Assembly (NCBI GenBank): GCA_033064195.1
Contig: JARBJD010000166.1
Span: 62,001 to 126,000 of the forward strand
Direction: 5' to 3'
DNA length: 64,000 nucleotides
Source: Blattamonas nauphoetae
Taxonomy: Eukaryota; Preaxostyla; Oxymonadida
How positions within the stretch are numbered: position 1 is the first letter of the stretch; each line of letters opens with the position of its first letter. Shown here in pieces: positions 11,225 to 24,300 of this stretch. Both the position numbers and the translations under genes were made by a program. Below the pieces are notes generated by a model. It was given only the letters and a program-made list of their open reading frames with translations. It did no database searches and was not told the DNA's origin.

Positions 11225-14200
11225 TCAGATGGACGTTGTGTAGTGGATGGAATCATCTTTATCAATAAGCCCGTCGCAGGCCAACTTAATTCGCTCAACT
11301 GTCAATGGAGACATCTGGTAACGAAGTTTGGGGAGACCCTTGTCAGAACGAGTCGCGTTGATCGCATGACGGAGAGCCATGAGAACAGAAACAGCAAGGA
11401 GAAGAGGAGATTCAGCGGTTGTCTTTGAACCACCGACGTTTTCGGGACAGCCCAGTCCCTTTGCAAGGGTTGTCTTGAACACGCGTGGTGTCTCGCGGTT
11501 GAGTGGGGCGGCGTAGGTGAACTGATCGGTAAGCATTGCTCCTGTCTCTGTGGAGTACTCAATCTCTTCAGATGTGAGCCATCCAAGTCCCATGTAATAT
11601 CCTCCTTCAACCTGTCCCGCATCCAGAGTGGGGTTGAGAGGCTTGCCAGCGTCCTCGATGAGGTCGGTCCGAAGAATGGTGAATTCTCCAGTTCGGGTAT
11701 CGATCTCGACTTCGCTGACAGACACTCCATAGCAATAGTAGAAGGCTGTGTAGCCGTCCTTGCGATCCCAGTTCCAGTTCACGGAGGGCAGGATGAAGTG
11801 AGCGTGGGCAGACATGTTGTATCGCTGGAAGTACGCGCTGTTGCAGATTTCTGGCCACGACTTGCCTTGGTTCTCTTCACGGACTTTCTTCATTTGCTCG
11901 TTGATTTGTTTGCAGGCAAGTTGGACAGCTCCTCCGTTCAAATCAAGACCAGTCGAAGCAGCTGTGGGCTGTGTGTTGGCACATGTCCGAGTATCAGTGT
12001 GGAAAACATGAATGTGTTTGATGTCGATGTTCAGAGCCTGGGCGGCAACTTGGGCGATCTTGGTGTTGAGACCTTGACCCATCTCGATACCCGAGTGGGA
12101 GACCTCAACAGAACCGTCGGGGAGGACGTGAATGAGGGCTTGCGCTTGGTTCATGAAATCATCCTCGAAGCAGGCACCGTTCTTCATTGGAGTAATCGCG
12201 ATACCACGCTTGAGGTGCTTGTGTGTCCGGTTGAATTCTTCGACAGCGGCATATCTGTTGATGTAGTCGGATGATTCCATGATGCTGTCCCAGATGATAC
12301 GCGGCTCTTTTTCTCCCTTCGCTCGGGATGTGAGAGAGCCAGTGATGTTGGGATCACCAACGTTTTGCATGATCTCGTCACGGAGGATGTGTGGCGGCTT
12401 TCCGACGAGATCAGCAACATGGTCCATGATCATTTCAATGAAGAAGGTTGATTGTGGGGCTCCGAATCCTCTGAAGGCAGTGTTGGGATTGTGGTGAGTC
12501 TTGGCACCTCGCCCAATCATCTTGACGTGTGGCATGCGGTAGATGCTCTGGAGCTGGAAGATTGTCTTGAACAGAACAGGCCCGCACACGTCGTGAGCAT
12601 ACCCTCCCTGCGACACAACTTCACCGATGAACGCAGCGATCATGCCGGTCTTCTTTGAGAGGGCGATCTGGTACTTGATCCACATGGGATGACGGCCTCC
12701 GTGGACTTGCATGTCGGTTGTACGGTCGACTTCGAAGCGGATGGCTCGGCCTGTTTTGTGGGCACCGATGGCAGCGGCTGTTGCGAAGATGCATGGACGA
12801 TCTTGTTTGCCACCATATCCACCACCGACTCGCATGACACGGCAGATCACGTTGGATCGTGGGATGCCAAGAGCACCAGCAACATCAAACTGGACTTTGG
12901 ATGGGTTCTGGGTTGAGGAGTACACTTCAACCTCGTCGTCACGTGGGATGACCACACAGTTCTGCATTTCGGCGTAGTAGTGATCCTGTCCTCCGCACTT
13001 GGCTTCTCCCTCGACAAAGTGGAGATCGGTTCCGTTCTCGCCGAACTCACCCGATGAGGCATCCAGCCCTTCAATGGCGATGGGAGCTTCTCCCTTCTTC
13101 CTGCGTTCGTCGTTGGCTTTGACTTGGGCGATGATTTCTTCTGGTGTTCCCATAACAACCCAGCGGTCACGGTATTGGTCGAGATAGTGCTTCTTCTGGA
13201 CGGCTTCCTCGACAGTTAGGACGGCGTCGAGAGGCTCAAAGTCAACCTCGACGAGAGAAGCGGCATAGGTTGCGACTTCAGTGGATGTGGCGAGGATCAG
13301 ACCGAGGGGCATGTGGACAGCTTCGACGATTTCATCTGCGAAGACTTTGGTGTCCATGACGATTCCAGTGTGTTTGTTGAGTCCAGGGATGTCCTTGGCG
13401 ACGACATAATCAACGACACCTGGAACAGCAAGAGCCTTTGAGACGTCGATGTTCTTGATGCGGCCGTGGGCGAACTTGGAGAGGATGAAGGCAGCGTAGA
13501 GACCGTTTGCGGGGAGAGAGACGTCGTTGGTGTATTCGGTGTGTCCAGTGAGGTGAGATTTAAGATGCATGTTGGGGAAGGGCTTGCCCATGATAGTGTC
13601 AGACTCTGGTGCTGTGAATTCATAGTCTTGGAGCTTCTCCTCGTTCATCTCTGAGACGGCGATGATATCTTCTTCGTTGAGCTTGACACCTCCAATCACA
13701 TGTGCAGCTCTGTTGAGGAAAGAGTGGAAGGTGATTGGGATCGTGGCAATGGAGTATTCTCTGACAAAGTGGGAGGTTGGAGGAGCGGGCTTGGAGTCGA
13801 GGTCAGGACGGGTGACGGCAGGGAGGGCACCGTTGTCTTTCAGAACCTCGCGGACTTCAGTGCGGATGAGACCTTCGATTTTGTCCAAGTTGAACTGCTC
13901 TCCTTCGCCTTTGAGGAAGGCCGATAGAACTGCTGCACCGTCTGCTCCGTTGAGAGTTGTTTGGAAGTCATTGAGAACGTGTGTGATCACGACTGGCTTG
14001 GATGTGTTGGCAGGGACATTGTATTTTGCATTCATCAGCTTCAACTCTCGATCCGTCGTGTGACGACCTTCTCCAAATGAGAACACTGCGTTCTCGAACT
14101 TTCCAGCTGTCTTGTCGATGGTGCAGAGGAGGGTTGAGAAGAAGAGGGGAGTGATGTTGTCGCGACGACGAGCGGTGAGGATGGTGTCAGCGAAGATCAC

Positions 14201-15554
14201 CTTGCTGGCCTCTGTGGATTCGACAGAGAGTTCCACTGATGTGATGAGTGTGGGGATGCCACAACGGATGCCGCAGCGTGCTGATGTTTCGAACTTTGTG
14301 GTGCCATTGCATTGGTCACAATTTTGGATCAATGGGGTGCGAGTGAAGGCTGTCTGTTGGCCATTCTGAGTCTCAAACCCGTGGACTTCGATGCCGAGAG
14401 AGATCAGGAGAGCACCGATTTCGGTTGTGATGCCTGCCAATTCTCCAGCAACGGTGGAAACATATCGAATTTGCTTCGTGCGCATGCGCGGGAGGAGGCG
14501 GCTAAGGACATGGAGTGGGGAACTAGCGTTGGCTACATGGAAGAAAACGAGTGTTATTGAGAAAATTAGAGATCAAACGGTTTTTCTCAGAGTATTCACG
14601 CGAGAATTTCAGCAAATCTTGGATTGTCACAGCAGCACCAAGCTTGAGCTTACCGTTTTCGAATTTGATGGTTTTCAATTCTGGGATGCCAACGGTGGAG
14701 ATGACGGTACGACGAGCAATATAATCCTTGAAGAGATTGGTCGAGTTGGTGGCGCCAGCGAGGAGGATGGCTTCTGGGTGTTCCTTGACCAAAGATGTGA
14801 GTTCAGTCAAAGATGTTGGCTTGTACATGGTCCAAAGTGCCCCCTCAGCTTTCAGACTCTTGGCACGCTCTTGTTTCAGTTCGGTGGGGAATGCAGAGAG
14901 GTCAAATTCTGGGAGAGAGCTGAGATCGCCTTTTAGAAGTTCGTTGAGAGCTGTGAAAATGGGACGATATCCTGTGCAACGGCATGTGTGGCCAGACAAA
15001 GTCTCTTCAATATCACCAACAGTTGGAGGAGCAAGCTTGTTGATTTCATGTTGTTTGAACAGAGTAGAGAATGACATCATCATTCCTGGAAGACAATACC
15101 CACATTGACCTGCTTCCTCTTTCAAAAAGGTCTCTTGGATCGGATTCAACGTGCGTTTGAGTGGAGTGTTGTTTCCTTCAGAGAGAAATATATGAGATAC
15201 GATGGTGAAAGAAGACTCGATTGAACACAAAGAAAAAGGATTCTCAACATTGTTTGTGATTCAAATAAAGAAAGCATCAATATACAGACCTTCAACAGTC
15301 CAGATCATTGCGCCATGACAGTAGATGAGAGGATAGCTGCATGACTTAACAGGAATAAGATTAATGTTGTTCTCATCTTTTTCAATACTGGCAAACATTA
15401 CGGTGCAAGCACCGCAAATACCGGTTCCACAACTTTTCTTCGTTCCTAACTTGCCAATTTCTGGTCTTCGGAGGTACTGAATCAAAGTTTCGTTTGGTTC
15501 AACCTTGTTAACAACGGTTCTTTCTCCATTGAGGTAGAATACAATGTCAGTCAT
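11225..15554 (-). CDS. XDH: Xanthine dehydrogenase-type molybdenum hydroxylase, three exons
   Basis: Oxidises hypoxanthine and xanthine using molybdopterin, two 2Fe-2S clusters and FAD. Exon 1 (about 15285-15554) carries the plant-ferredoxin cluster motif SCGTGICGACTVM. Exon 2 carries the second cluster (GQCGYCLPGMMMS and HTCRCTGYRPIF) and the start of the FAD domain (ILLAGATNSTNL). Exon 3 (to the stop) finishes the FAD domain and contains the two molybdopterin domains, with VGGGYGGKQ, the GFGAPQSTFFIE segment, ACANTQPTAASTGLDLNG and the catalytic Glu in SKTTAESPLLLA. Introns are about 135 nt (after TVEG) and 48 nt (about 14534-14581); the second one re-joins SEKNPNASSPLHVLSR. The total of about 1400 residues is close to animal XDH. 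The NAD-contact loop FFxGYRKT is not recognisable, so NAD+ may not be the acceptor; aldehyde oxidase remains possible. Confidence 0.88.
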
Positions 15555-15785
15555 GTCCTTTTTAGAGATTTCTGAACACAACCTTGATCAAGAATTCAAA
15601 CAATGGGCCAACCCGACAATACTGAGCGTATAGGTTTATCAATTCTCAAAAAGGTTTAATTGTGAAAAAGGAGCAATCTCTGTCTCGACCGATGTGTCAT
15701 GGACAATTTATCATTCGATTGATTCGATCAAACCCTCTGACACGCTCAACCAGTCCCGTCACGTAGACAAAACAAATACGCATCC
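15555..15785. promoter_or_regulatory. Shared divergent intergenic region
   Basis: 231 bp between the start codons of the xanthine dehydrogenase (-) and the unrecognised gene at 15786 (+). Promoters for both are expected here; no specific element was identified. Confidence 0.35.
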
Positions 15786-17068
15786 ATGAATACCCAGTAT
15801 TCCCAAATATCTAGCGATTGGGTGCAATTAACTGAGCAGAGAACGTCTATTATTTTCACAGGGGTGGGAACACTCGAAGGGCCCTTGTCTGCTTTTGAAG
15901 AAAGTTTCCGCACAAAATACCTTCCAAACCTCTCGCAAAACGCTCAAATTTTACATCTTTCTACCATTCATCATTTACAGAATCATTCTCTTCTTTCGGT
16001 CTGTCTCACATCAGTCTCATCACAGTCTATCATAATCTCTCCTTCTTATCCTTGAATCGAAGGTTCTCACACTCCTAGCTCATCACCTTGGCTTTATTGT
16101 TTCCGAAAGTAAGACTGATTGCCCCTTTTGTGCGCCAGAAGGATCACAACAATCTGGACGCTTAAAATTCATGCCGAACCACTCTTTTTCAAATGCCCAA
16201 GAAGCACTTAAAATCATCCAACACCTATGCAGTGTCTGGACTGCAAAAGAACCGCCTGATATTGATCCGTATTCACGTGGACACATCGCCATTCTCTTTG
16301 ACAGTCTGGACGGACCATTTTTCCAGAAAGAGTATGACACTTCATTATTTCCATCTTTTCAGTGACAATATTCGAGCCCTTCGAAGCCTTTTTGAAACAA
16401 GTCGGTTTACGCTCGTTTCATCGCTGTTGAATTCTGATTCACAACGTCATCTCACACAACTCACATCATCGCTGTTTCTGAAAGTCATTCCAGTCTCACA
16501 TCTCCCCCCTTCTCAATTCACACATCTTCCACCTTTGTTCATGGTCTCCCAATCACAGACTCAGCAACTCCATGAATCGAGGCTTAACAAACCCATTCAG
16601 TCGAGTTCCAGAGGCGAACAAATCGTCTCTCTTTACCAACAATCGTCTCCCGATGCCCAAGCCCTCATTGAGATGATTTTGATAGTATTGAGTGAAACAA
16701 GAGCGACTCAGAATCCTGGGCGAAAACACAAACAGCACCACAAGTCCACCATTTTCTACATTGATGCCCTCTCCGTGAAGAAGAGATGTGTTCTTGCACA
16801 GGCGACCTTCCCAAAAGATTCATATTCACTCCTTCTCCAGCCGTATGTAGACAACAAGCTCCTTTCAATCATCAACCAACACCGTCTCCGAGAGATTCAA
16901 GCCAATCCCTCCGGCGAGGACTGGAGTCTGTCTGGAATCACAGCTCCGAATGAGGCCCTTGATCAAATTATCTTTCTCGTTCACATTGACACTGAGGAGG
17001 AACTGGAAACAGTCTTAACTTCGTTGGAAGAGATCAAAAATGAACCCATTTCACTCACAGATACGTGA
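15786..17068 (+). CDS. Unrecognised protein, two or three exons
   Basis: I do not recognise this protein. The first exon starts MNTQYSQISSDWVQLTEQ and remains open to about 16000. A GT-AG intron of about 50 nt (ending at the AG near 16062) leads to a second exon containing TDCPFCAPEG, a CxxC pair, and then IAILFDSLDGPFFQ. A further short intron near 16330-16360 leads to a long final exon ending in ISLTDT. The product is about 400 residues, mostly mixed alpha/beta, with a Ser/Gln-rich linker and a final region STIFYIDALSVKKRCV. The strand-loop pattern (hydrophobic strand then DSLDG) recalls RecA-fold proteins without a Walker A, such as Elongator accessory subunits, but that is only an impression. 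It lies divergent to xanthine dehydrogenase. Confidence 0.6.
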
Positions 17069-17209
17069 TTCATTGTATTCTCAGAATTCAAGTGAGCCAA
17101 ATGATATATTATTCCATTCTCACAAACAGTCAAAAATCAGGAACAAGAATCAAGTGAAAATAAGAACGTGTCTTGTGAAATGATGGATAGTCACACAAGA
17201 GATGGGTTC

Positions 17210-20200
17210 TTACCCGTTTTGTGCGATTGCCAGTGATTGAGTGGCGTTTGAAGACCTCGTGTGAGGATTTGGGGTGTCCAAAGAATTCCGAAATGTTAAA
17301 TTGAGATCGCCTGGTTTTGGGGTTGTTCGAAGAACAGAAGCGAGCCTCTCCTGGATGGGGGTTTTGTGAACTGACCCCTTCTCTCGACTATTTTGGGCCT
17401 GAAGTGATCCTGCCCCCATGTATCCACTGGCAGGTTTTCGTCGAGTTTGTTCTTGAACTTCTTCAACAAAAGCAACCTTCTTTTTGGGTGAGGAATTCGA
17501 TCGTTGAATCGGTGACGACACTCCAGGGGAAGATGGAGGGGGAGCAGACTCCGAAGGAACACGGAGGCCGCCTGAAGACGGCTGAGGAGAATAGTACGGC
17601 GATCCGTGATAGACAGGCTGATGGAAGTCGGTTGTGGGGCTTGTGTGATGTGTGGTCAGTCGATGCGACCGCGGAGGAGAGAGCTCCGTGCGATCGTACG
17701 AGAGGGGAGCAGTCTGCGTGAACTGAAGTTGCTTCATGTCAACGTTGTGCTTCCTCGAGTCTCGCCCGAGCTCGTCGGAGAGGTCTCCCATTGTGTCTTC
17801 GAGGAGGGTCTTTTCTTGCTGAAGACGCTGAATCGTCTGCTCTCTCTTTTTGACCTCCTCCTCGCTTTCTTGAGTCTGTCTTTTGTGCCGCTCGATTTCG
17901 GCTTCTTTTCGTTGACTTCGGAGAAGCGCGATTTCGTGTCTGGATTGCTCGCCAATCATTGCCAAGCGATGACTTCGTGCCTCTCGCTTGGCTTCGTCTG
18001 CTTCTCGAGTGGCATCTCTGATCTCTTGCTGTTGTTGGATCAGCAGTTGCTCTTCTTCAGAGAGAAGCGATGCTTTCTTCGGCGAATGGCGGGTCGCAAC
18101 AGAGATCAGTTCGGTGTGAGTTTGGTCGAGTTCTTCTTCGAGTGTCCGGACCTGCCGTGACAGATGCGAGTTGTCCACTTCCAGTTGTCGTTTCTCAGCT
18201 CGCATATCACTTAGCTCTCTGTTGATATCTGATCGTTTCTTTGTGAGCTCGAGTTGGGCTTTCAGCAGTTGATCACAGTGGTCAGAAAATTGTTGCTTCT
18301 CATCTTGGATCTTTGTGAGTGATTGGTGAAGATCTTCCAGTTTCACTTCTGAATTGTTCTTTTCGTCCTTGAGGGTGTTGATGAGGCTGTTTTGATCTGT
18401 GAGTTTCTGTCGAAGATTGTCCAACTCCTTTCTGAGTGTAGACATTTCCTCTTTCATCCCCTTTTTCAGAATGCTTTCCGTCGCCTGTTCGACCTTTTGA
18501 GCAGTCCGAACTTTCTCAGTCTCCTCAATCGTTTCCTTCACCGTTTTCTCCAGTTGTTCTTTTGCTTTTAGAGCCTCGTTGAGCTCTTCTTCCAACCGTT
18601 TCTTCTCAAGAACCGCTTGTTTAGCACGCTCTCTGCGAGGTGTCATCGAATCCGAGCGAGTGGATGCGACGGAATTTAGCGTGCGAGCAGGTGTGAGGAC
18701 TGGGTGAGATGAAGCAGAACGGTCGGAGAGCGGAAGGGTTCGATTGAGATTGTGTGCAGAGACAAATGTCTGGTCCTGCCGAGACGGGGAGAGATTTGAT
18801 TGTTGATCGATGGTATCAAAGTCAAGCATGTCGTATGCTTCTCTTTCGCCTTCCTCGATCTCTCTGAGCTCGTCTGCCAACTCCTCTCTTTCCCTCCGCG
18901 TCTGTTCCAGATCCATCATTGCGATGGCGAGGTCTCGATCTCGTTCAGCCATCTCATCTTTCATCCGCCGCTGTGTTTCTTCCAGTTGTCTTTGAATGTC
19001 ATTCTCTTTCATGATCAATTCTTTCTCTTTTTCATGCACCGACAGACGAGTGCCATCGAGGTCAGCGCGATACTGCTCAACAGCCCTTTCGTGTTTGTCG
19101 GTCACATCTTTGAGCTCTTTCAACAAAAGCCGAGTTTCAGTTGTGTGGGCCTTCTCCTTTGCGAGGAGTGTCTGGTTGAGCTGTTCAATCTGAGAGAGAT
19201 GTGAAAGAAGAAGGAAAAACAGACCTCTGCGTGGGCTTCGTTGAGTTCCTTGTGCAACGACACCATCTCGTCCATTACTGTATTCAGCCTGAGCTCCTTC
19301 TCCTGCGCATCCTTCTCTGCTTTCAACTTGCTTTCGGAGATGACTCGTTCCAGATCATCAAAACACTCGATTCGGGTTTTGAGGTCGTCGTACTCACTCA
19401 GCGCCGAGGCGACTTCCTCTTCTCTCTTGGCGTACTGTTCGGCAGATCGGTCTCTCTCTTCTTTGACTTGGGCGAGTTGGTTGTTGAGATCCGCCACTTG
19501 ATTCTTCAGCTCGGCGATTTGTGTTTGGAGAGAGTCGAAAGTGGCTCGTTCCTCCTCGTCCTTCATGTGATACCCCTCAGTCTCCCCCTTCAGCCCATGA
19601 TTCTCCTCAATAAGCTCGTCGATGTGAGTGTTGAGAGAGTTGATGAGAATGTTCTTCTCTTCCACCGTCTTTTCGGCAGTTTGTCGAGCATTTGTGAGAA
19701 GCTCGAGTGTTCTTGTGAGCTGGTCCTGCGTGTCGGATAGTTTCTCTCTCAATGAAAGATTCTCAACCTGAACAGCTTGAAGCTCAGCTTTGGTTGTGCT
19801 TGCATCTTTTGACAGTGTGTCGATGGCTTTTGTTTGTTCTTCGAGGGATCTCGTGAGCTCTGTCGTGTGTTGCGTCAAGTGGGTGTTTTCCTCGCCGTGT
19901 GTATTGTTGACCTGTCGCTCCATTCCAAGAGCATGTGACAGCTGCTCAACTTGTTCGGTGAGAGCAGTGCGATCGTTTTCGAGGTCGTTGAGATATTGCG
20001 AGAGACTGTCAGGGTCACTTTTGATCATTCTTTCTTTTTCAAGTTCATGACGAAGGAAGGCAACAAGACGACTCTGCTCGTTTGACCGTTTGATTGAAGC
20101 TGCCGCTTTGCGTTCGGCTTCTTCACGCTTTTCAATTTCCTCTTCTAATCTCGCACGGAGCTCAGTAGTCCGTTGTTCGTCTTCTTGTTCATGGACTACT

Positions 20201-21235
20201 TCAATTCGGATATCATCATTTTCATCTGAATTTTCTCTCATTTTCTGTTCATTTTGACCAGTTTGGAGCGTGGTGGAGCCTGCAGCAGAATTCTCGAATC
20301 TGTGGAAAGTCTCGAAGAGTGAAGATTGTTCTTGGACCTGAGACATCAATTCCTGAACACGGGTATGTAGATTCTCATTTTCAGAGAGTAGATTTTGATT
20401 GTCTCTTCGGATTGATTCATTTGCCTTCATCTGGAGGGTGAGTTGCTGTGTGAGATCGTCATTCTTTCGAAGAGTGGTTTCCAAAAATGCTGACGAGATC
20501 TGAGTTGCTGATGAATCCATGTCACCAAGTGAAGACTTGTGAGTGGGTGTATTCATATGTGATGTTTTTGTTAGCATCTTTTTCTCTTCCTTGAATTGAT
20601 TGATTTGATTCTCAAACTGCTTGATTGTTTTGTCCCTTTCATTGACGGCAACTCGTGTCATTTTCAAATTCATTTCGGTTGTATCAAGAGTTTCCACCAA
20701 AAGTTGCCGTTGACCATCTAAATCTTCGAGCGTTTCAGTGAGGAACTGATTCTGTTTTGAAATTCGTTCTAATTCTTCTTTAGTTTGTTCAAATTGAAGG
20801 AGAAGATGCCCCTACATTAGTCCAAGAGAATATACACAGACATCCAGTTCAATGAGAGGAAAAATGACAGACAGATTTTTGTCCAAGTTCTAGTTGTTCA
20901 GCTGCAGAATCAAGAGCTCTCTGGAGATCTCCAATATAATCCATGCATTCATCATTTTTTCTCCTTAAATTTTCATGTTCTTCAAGAAGTTCTTCCAGAT
21001 GTTCCAGTTCTGGGGGCTATCGCGAAAGAAGAGAAATAAAGCGAACCAAGCTAAGATACCAATGTTTCAGAATCTTTCAATGATTCATGTGGTAATGTGT
21101 GTTCTTCATGAAGATCAACCTGTTTTAAGGAGAAAGGGAAGGGAGACAGCAGAAAAATGATGATTTGGTTGATTATAGAGTGTTCAGACAAAAAAAGAGA
21201 GAAACCTCATCTGACTGATCCGTTCGTTGGTGCAT
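17210..21235 (-). CDS. Long coiled-coil protein, golgin or dynein-adaptor-like
   Basis: About 1250 residues, almost all heptad-patterned helix, in at least five exons. From the start (MHQRTDQSDEVDLHE, near 21235) I join short exons across introns with GT-AG ends, one of 43 nt and one of 35 nt (about 19190-19225, after NEAHAE). The N-terminal exon encodes PELEHLEELLEEHENLRRKN and LDSAAEQLELGQKSGHLLLQ. The last piece resembles the CC1 box region of BICD/HAP1/Spindly adaptors (AAxxGxxLL) but lacks the alanine pair. The middle has a Ser/Pro hinge (DRSASSHPVLTPARTLNS). The C-terminal 200 residues are Ser/Pro/Thr-rich and disordered, with SPP/SSP phospho-site-like motifs. Role is unknown; a tether, or a centrosome or transport adaptor, is plausible. 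It is head-to-head with WDR91, with 106 bp between start codons. Confidence 0.78.
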
Positions 21236-21341
21236 CGTTGATGAGAATCACAGAGGATAATCTTTTTATTGAGGATGAGATGCCAGTGGGAAGATCTTTA
21301 ATTTTCTTCTTTCTCTCTCACGGGGGTTTGTTGACATAAAT

Positions 21342-24300
21342 ATGCACAAGGTCGCTTACATTGATGACCTTGTTGAAGAATATCTTCATTTTCGTGGTTT
21401 CACGGGAAGTCTTGCGTCGTTCAGACAGGATCGATTTTCTGATGACATTCACTGCTTTTCACCAGAGCGTATTGTCAAATACATTGTTTCATTGATTGAA
21501 ACAGATGACGTTGATAATTTTTTGACATATTGGGATAGCTTGTTATCACGCTATTTCTCGGAAATGGATTCATCAGTCAAAACTGACCTTCTCTTCTATC
21601 GTGATTCGCTACTAAAGTATTTTATCGTTAATGCGGTTACAACTTCTAATCAACATGCGCTTGATGGCTTTTTCTCAAAATTCGGGGCAGAACTCCTCCA
21701 GAATTCGGACTGGATTCCATGGTTCCGTCTTCTCCTGGCTGTTACGTCTTCTGAATCAACTAAGAAATCTCAACCTGAACGACTCGCTATTGCACTTGCA
21801 TCTACTTCCATTCCTTCTCGATCTCTACCAAATCCACCTCGCACAATTTCACTCACTGGATCACCCACTTTTCACCCAGAAAAGACACCTCCACTTCCAT
21901 TTTCGGAGACCACTGAAGGAGATGATATCGAATCACTTGATAAAAACGCAAACACTTTTGTTGTTGGAGAGTTATCACCGTATTTCACAGAAGAATGGCT
22001 CACGCAACTCCTCCTCAGCCTTTCGAACCTCTTCAAGCAATTATTCTCTCGCATTGAGGCACCATCACTTCTTTTGTTCGAGTGGTCTGAATCAGAGATC
22101 CAATATCAAATTTCACTTGTCCAATCACTTCGCGATCAAGTGAAGGGCATGGAGGCCGAATATCGCCGCATGAAAGAAGAGAAAGAAGAGAGAGAGCATG
22201 TTATGGAACAACTGAACGAACGTCTCCTTGCACAGCAGAAAACTGTGGATGAGTTCAACCAACTCCTGATTCAATATCGAAACAACCATCCGTCTTCCAC
22301 TGCCCCATCGACTGATCAAGAGATTCCGACGTCAGACACCCTCCCCGCTGAGGCCTCTCTTTTACTGCCGTCTGAACCGTCCTCGTTGATCGCAAAAGGG
22401 AAAGTCTTTCGGAGGAGATTCGGTTGGATGGATCCAACCACATCGCAGTTCCATCAACCAATCACTCCACAGGATCCCTCTTCAGAATCGCCGATCCCAT
22501 TCGTGATCAACTCGACCTTCTCATTCACATTCACGCCTGTTGCGTTCTCCAGCGTGCAATACCAGCAGCCCATCAGAGCTTGCATCTTCTCCCCTTCAAA
22601 CATCACCAAAGGCATGACCCGCATTCTGAACACTCAGCTTGACACTCTCCTTCAGAACGATTCTCTGATGTATCAGATGCATGAAGCATTGTTTCCTCCT
22701 CGCTTCCCGTTTGCTCCCATTCCGACACGAGACGAAAAAGAAAAATTTGACAAGAAGGAATCAGAGAAATCTCTCGTTCAGAACAAGCTCAGCAATTTTG
22801 CGATCGCTTCACTTGCTCGAGACAGCCTTTTGGAGGAGACAGTCAACCCGGCACAGTCACAAAGTGATTCTTCGCCCAGCTTTCAACACTTCTCTCCTGC
22901 CCAATCTCCGCCATCCTCAAAAGGGACCCCACAGCACCAACCGACACCACGCTTCACCTCTTTTCTTCAAAAAAGAGACAAAAAAGATGCGAAACAGGAT
23001 TTGCTTGTCCCAGTCAATCAACACCAAGTACCCGTCGCCAATTTCCCAGCCGATCCGACGGTGTCGAAGTGGGGCAGACTGTTTGCATTCATCGACCAAA
23101 ACGGACGTGTCCGAGTTTCAGACATGCACATCAACACAAGCGTCATCCGTCGACAGAGAGTGCTGGAACGGGAAGTTGCAGTTTTGAATTGTTCAGCACG
23201 AATCATTGACAACGAGTGCACGTTGGAAGTTGTGGATGAACCAAAACAGACGCAATGGAAGAAGGTGACGTTCGATCCGAATCAACTCCCATCGTCACAC
23301 GGCAAGACTCCAGCTGACTCTCCCATCATCACCACCACAGGATTCACCCTCACCATGCCCATCCCCGATGGAATCACAGTCACCACGTTGGCGTGGACAG
23401 ACTCGATCAGCGAAAGAACTCTCTTGATGGGAACGAACACTGGGTCTCTCCTTCTTTGGAGCACACCAAACGAGGATAAGGATTTTGGGGATCAGCGGGA
23501 TTCTCTGAAAGTGCTGGATGTTGAAGTGAAGGATGGGGGGATGGCAGGAATGTGGACAAGTTGGAGTTCGGAGGAGAAGCGAAGAGAATACGAAACCAGC
23601 CACGCTTATTCGGCCATTCCTCTCTCGCAAACTGAGAAAGACCAGGCAGCTGCTCTCGGATTCAGTTCATTCGGCGACCAGAAAGCTGGTCAATCGCAAA
23701 AGCCGTCAAACACTCAACAGTCCGTCACACTCACGTCGCACTCTGGATACCCGCACATCCTCTGCCTGATCTGCTCGCCGACCGATTCCAATCTGTTTGC
23801 GTATTCGTCTGCTCGCGAACCAATCAAAGGGACACTCAATCTCTTCTCGACACATTGCTTCGACAACCGTTCGTCAATTTCTGAAGTCAGGCTGCCAAAA
23901 CCAAGGGAGGGTCGCTTCGGTCTCATCAACATCTCGTCCGGCGTCAGTGTCACTCCATTCTTCATCGATCCATTCCCGTCAGCTGTTCATTCGCTCAGGT
24001 TCAACCACAACGGGACTCTCATTTTGGCAGCGTGCGACGATGGCAGGGTGAGGATGTACGACTCGAAGCTTCAGACGAATCAGCTGAAAATGAAGCACCA
24101 GCCGGAAGAGAAGCGGGCGTCAAAGGCGGGACACCCTCTCTTCGAGTGGGCCCTACATTCACTCCCTGTTTTCGACGTCATTTGGATCAACGGTGACACA
24201 TCTTTCATCTCAATTGGTGCAGATGGGTATTTTCTTATTTTTCTTCCATTTTTTCAGGCGAATTCTGCAACAATCTGTCCATCAGCCTCATTCACCGTTC

